Source: Kangiella sp. (lineage in GTDB: Bacteria; Pseudomonadota; Gammaproteobacteria; Enterobacterales; Kangiellaceae). Taken from it: a stretch of DNA of 6,565 nt. Shown piece after piece: positions 3,887 to 6,565 of this stretch. Position numbers and translations under genes: made by a program. The stretch spans positions 1 to 6,565 of the forward strand of contig JAPHRL010000328.1 of assembly GCA_026195755.1 (NCBI GenBank), read 5' to 3'. Below the pieces are notes generated by a model, which saw nothing but the letters and a program-made list of their open reading frames with translations, was not told where the DNA came from and did no database searches. Positions within the stretch are counted from its first letter, which is position 1. The number at the start of each line of letters is the position of its first letter.

Positions 3887-6565
3887 TTAATCCTGATCCT
3901 GGTAGCTTTCGATGCTTGGGCAGCTACAAATCAGATTACGATCGCCGTACACATCGTCGATGCGATTGACCGTTGGCCAGAACTTCGCTTCGATAGTTGA
4001 TGGCGATGGATAAACCGCTTCGGTGATTGAATAGGGCTTATCCCAGTTACGGATATCCGACTGGGTATGCGGTGCATTTCTCAATGGATTATTTTCCGCG
4101 TCCCATTCACCTGAACGAACTTTCTCAACTTCCTGACGAATGCTAACCATCGCATTAATAAATCGATCCAACTCGTATTTCGATTCGCTCTCAGTTGGCT
4201 CGATCATGAAGGTACCGGCTACCGGGAAACTCATGGTTGGTGCGTGGAAACCATAATCCATCAGGCGTTTTGCAAAGTCCACTTCGCTGATGCCGGTCTC
4301 GGCTTTAATCTGACGCAGGTCGATGATGCACTCGTGCGCAACCTTGTCGTTACGTCCCATATACAATACTGGGTAATGAGGTGCTAATTTATTTTTCAAG
4401 TAGTTAGCGTTCAACAAAGCTACTTCCGTGGATTTACGCAAGCCTTCACGGCCTAGCATTTTAATATAAGCCCATGAAATCGGTAGAATCATGCCACTTC
4501 CATAAGGAGCAGCTGAGACCGCTCCGTCACGTGCTTCAACACTGTGGATTTTACGCACCGCATGGCCAGAAACAAATGGAGCCAAATGCTTTTTAACACC
4601 AATTGGTCCCATACCTGGACCACCACCGCCGTGTGGAATGGCGAAGGTTTTATGTAGATTTAAGTGCGATACATCAGAGCCGATTTCACCTGGTTTTGAA
4701 ATACCGACCTGAGCATTCATATTGGCGCCATCCATATAAACCTGACCGCCGTTGTCATGAACGATCTGACAGATGTGCTTAATTTCTTCCTCAAACACAC
4801 CATGCGTTGACGGATAAGTCACCATCAATGCCGCCAAGTTATCTTTTAACTCAACTGCTTTGGCTTCCAGATCTTCAACATCCACGTTACCTTTTTCATC
4901 ACACTTAACGATGACAACTTTCATGCCGGCCATCTGAGCGGATGCAGGATTGGTACCGTGTGCGGAACTTGGAATTAAGCAGATATTGCGATGCTCTTCG
5001 CCAATGCTTTCAAAATATTTTTTAATCGCCAATAAGCCCGCATATTCACCCTGCGCACCTGAATTAGGTTGCATCGAAACAAAGTCATAACCGGTAATTT
5101 CGACCAAGTCCGCTTCCAGCTCCTTAATCATGTCAAGATAACCAACTGTCTGCTCTTCTGGCGCAAACGGATGGATATTGGCAAATTCAGGCCAGGTTAC
5201 CGGAATCATTTCGCTGGTGGCGTTCAATTTCATGGTGCAGGAACCCAATGGGATCATGCCATGCGCCAATGAAAAATCTTTATTTTCCAAGCGTTTTAAA
5301 TAACGCAACATATCCGTTTCAGAATAGTAATCGTTAAAAGTAGGGTGCGTTAAGAAATCTGAGGTGCGCTCAAGGCTAGCAGGAATGCTGCTCTTGGCTT
5401 CTGAATCTAGAGCCAACACATCGGCTTTATTGCCAGTTAATACTTCAATCAACTGTTCAATGTCGGTTTGATTTTTCGCTTCGTCAATTGAGAAACTGAC
5501 CTGTTCACCACTATAGCGCAAGTTAATCAAAGCAGCGTTAGCACGCGCCTGAACCGCATCCACATCTTTGGCTTTAAAAGTAACTGTATCGAACCAGCTA
5601 TCATTAACCAGCTCTAAGCCTGCGTCTTGCAACGCTTTAGCAACTATCGTGGCATAACGGTGAATGCGGTTAGCAATGGTGGTTAAGCCTTTCTTACCGT
5701 GGTAAACCGCGTAGAAACCAGCAATGTTTGCCAACAGAACCTGCGCAGTACAGATATTGGAAGTCGCTTTTTCGCGGCGAATATGCTGCTCACGAGTTTG
5801 CATCGCCATACGCATGGCCTGGTTGCCACGAGTATCCACTGACACGCCGATAATACGACCAGGCAATGAACGCTTGAATGCATCACGAGTCGCAAAGAAG
5901 GCAGCGTGTGGACCACCAAAGCCCATTGGCACACCAAAGCGTTGCGCAGAGCCGAAAACGACATCAGCACCCATTTCACCTGGTGCTTTCAGCAACACTA
6001 AACTCATGATGTCAGCGCCAACACAGGCAATCGCTTTGTTATCATGCAATGTGCTGATGATTGGTTCTAAATCTGTAACCTGTCCGTTGACATCGGTGTA
6101 TTGCAACAAGGCACCAAACACATCGTGGTTAGTTGCTTCGGTCACAGGACCAACAATCACATCCCAGCCATAATGTTCAGCGCGGGTTTGTACTACATCC
6201 AGAGTCTGTGGGAATACTTTTTCATCCACAAAGAAGCTGTTGGATTTTTTGTTCTTAGACGAACGCTTGGCCAAAGCCATCGCTTCGGCAGCCGCAGTAG
6301 CTTCGTCCAGCAATGAAGCACTGGCCAATTCCATACCGGTTAAATCCATGGTCATCTGCTGGAAGTTCAAAATCGCTTCCAGACGACCTTGTGCAATCTC
6401 AGGCTGGTACGGCGTATAAGCGGTGTACCAACCAGGATTTTCCAGCACGTTACGCAAAATCACGGTGGGCGTAATGGTGTCGTAATAACCCATACCAATG
6501 TAGGATTTGGCGATAACATTTTTATCTGCTAACGACTTAAGGTATTTCAAAGTCTCCGCTTCAGA
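3887..6565 (-). CDS. gcvP: Glycine dehydrogenase (decarboxylating), P-protein; 5' end outside window
   Basis: The P-protein of the glycine cleavage system binds glycine through pyridoxal phosphate, releases CO2 and passes the aminomethyl group to the lipoyl arm of GcvH. There are 892 visible residues. The frame is open to the edge (SEAETLKYL at its beginning), and about 70 N-terminal residues are missing compared with the ~957-residue E. coli protein. A TTG at 6550 is an internal Leu codon, not the start. Both halves of the single-chain form are present. The N-terminal half has YIGMGYY, ENPGWYTAYTPYQPE (about 43-57), ASASLLDEATAAAEA and GSAQRFGVPMG. The C-terminal half has MIPLGSCTMKLN, QPNSGAQGEYAGL and SSAHGTNPASA, with the PLP lysine in LHKTF at visible residue 639 (codon 4649-4651) followed by the GGGGPGMGP loop. 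The end DRNLICSCPSIESY is typical. No frameshift or missing key residue is seen. gcvT and gcvH, if linked, would lie beyond 6565. Confidence 0.98.
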   Translation of the reverse strand, partial: SEAETLKYLKSLADKNVIAKSYIGMGYYDTITPTVILRNVLENPGWYTAYTPYQPEIAQGRLEAILNFQQMTMDLTGMELASASLLDEATAAAEAMALAKRSSKNKKSNSFFVDEKVFPQTLDVVQTRAEHYGWDVIVGPVTEATNHDVFGALLQYTDVNGQVTDLEPIISTLHDNKAIACVGADIMSLVLLKAPGEMGADVVFGSAQRFGVPMGFGGPHAAFFATRDAFKRSLPGRIIGVSVDTRGNQAMRMAMQTREQHIRREKATSNICTAQVLLANIAGFYAVYHGKKGLTTIANRIHRYATIVAKALQDAGLELVNDSWFDTVTFKAKDVDAVQARANAALINLRYSGEQVSFSIDEAKNQTDIEQLIEVLTGNKADVLALDSEAKSSIPASLERTSDFLTHPTFNDYYSETDMLRYLKRLENKDFSLAHGMIPLGSCTMKLNATSEMIPVTWPEFANIHPFAPEEQTVGYLDMIKELEADLVEITGYDFVSMQPNSGAQGEYAGLLAIKKYFESIGEEHRNICLIPSSAHGTNPASAQMAGMKVVIVKCDEKGNVDVEDLEAKAVELKDNLAALMVTYPSTHGVFEEEIKHICQIVHDNGGQVYMDGANMNAQVGISKPGEIGSDVSHLNLHKTFAIPHGGGGPGMGPIGVKKHLAPFVSGHAVRKIHSVEARDGAVSAAPYGSGMILPISWAYIKMLGREGLRKSTEVALLNANYLKNKLAPHYPVLYMGRNDKVAHECIIDLRQIKAETGISEVDFAKRLMDYGFHAPTMSFPVAGTFMIEPTESESKYELDRFINAMVSIRQEVEKVRSGEWDAENNPLRNAPHTQSDIRNWDKPYSITEAVYPSPSTIEAKFWPTVNRIDDVYGDRNLICSCPSIESYQDQD

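Noticed and set aside
5724..6173. Plus-strand open frame of 149 codons
   Set aside because: It lies wholly antisense to the well-conserved gcvP frame, has no ribosome binding site that I can see and a composition typical of a reverse-frame shadow. The same applies to the other plus-strand frames at 355-669, 585-806, 2660-2935, 3114-3314, 5069-5272 and 6101-6316, and to the minus-strand frame at 5683-5979.
6536..6550. TTG at 6550 as the start of gcvP
   Set aside because: The frame stays open to the window edge with residues that fit the family, and ~70 conserved-length N-terminal residues would otherwise be missing.

Overview
The window looks like a gammaproteobacterial chromosome segment (a marine Kangiella-, Shewanella- or Alteromonadales-type organism is my guess). 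The guess rests on a GcvP that is close to the E. coli protein along its whole visible length, and on a gene set that resembles the split borosin locus of Shewanella. Every gene supported here is on the minus strand, so transcription runs from high to low coordinates. I see no tRNA, rRNA, CRISPR array, insertion sequence or other mobile element.

Right part (3887-6565): gcvP, the glycine decarboxylase P-protein of the glycine cleavage system. Only the first ~70 residues lie beyond the window edge. It ends in a strong intrinsic terminator (3850-3875), which separates this housekeeping gene from what follows.

Middle (1578-3800): a compact, duplicated split-borosin RiPP locus. In transcription order it holds precursor A (77 aa), alpha-N-methyltransferase A (266 aa, TTG start), alpha-N-methyltransferase B (274 aa) and precursor B (73 aa). 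The two enzymes are clear paralogues of each other and of SonM, the Shewanella peptide-backbone N-methyltransferase of the tetrapyrrole-methylase fold. The two small proteins share a conserved leader (SonA-like borosin-binding domain) but differ completely after Gly57, where the modified core should lie. The expected chemistry is SAM-dependent methylation of backbone amides in the hydrophobic C-terminal tails of the precursors. Precursor B has a strong ribosome binding site and a candidate promoter of its own, overlapped by a 16-bp palindrome. A 10-bp stem-loop follows its stop codon.

Left part (1-1465): two tandem, related, probably exported TPR-type helical-repeat proteins. The first is complete (354 aa) and the second runs off the window. 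They resemble the sensor halves of TPR-containing diguanylate cyclases or kinases, but the complete one has no membrane anchor after its signal peptide and no output domain.

The most interesting point is the mirror-like arrangement precursor-enzyme-enzyme-precursor, followed by two exported TPR proteins. No protease, exporter or further tailoring enzyme is visible, so the mature products and their purpose cannot be read from this window.
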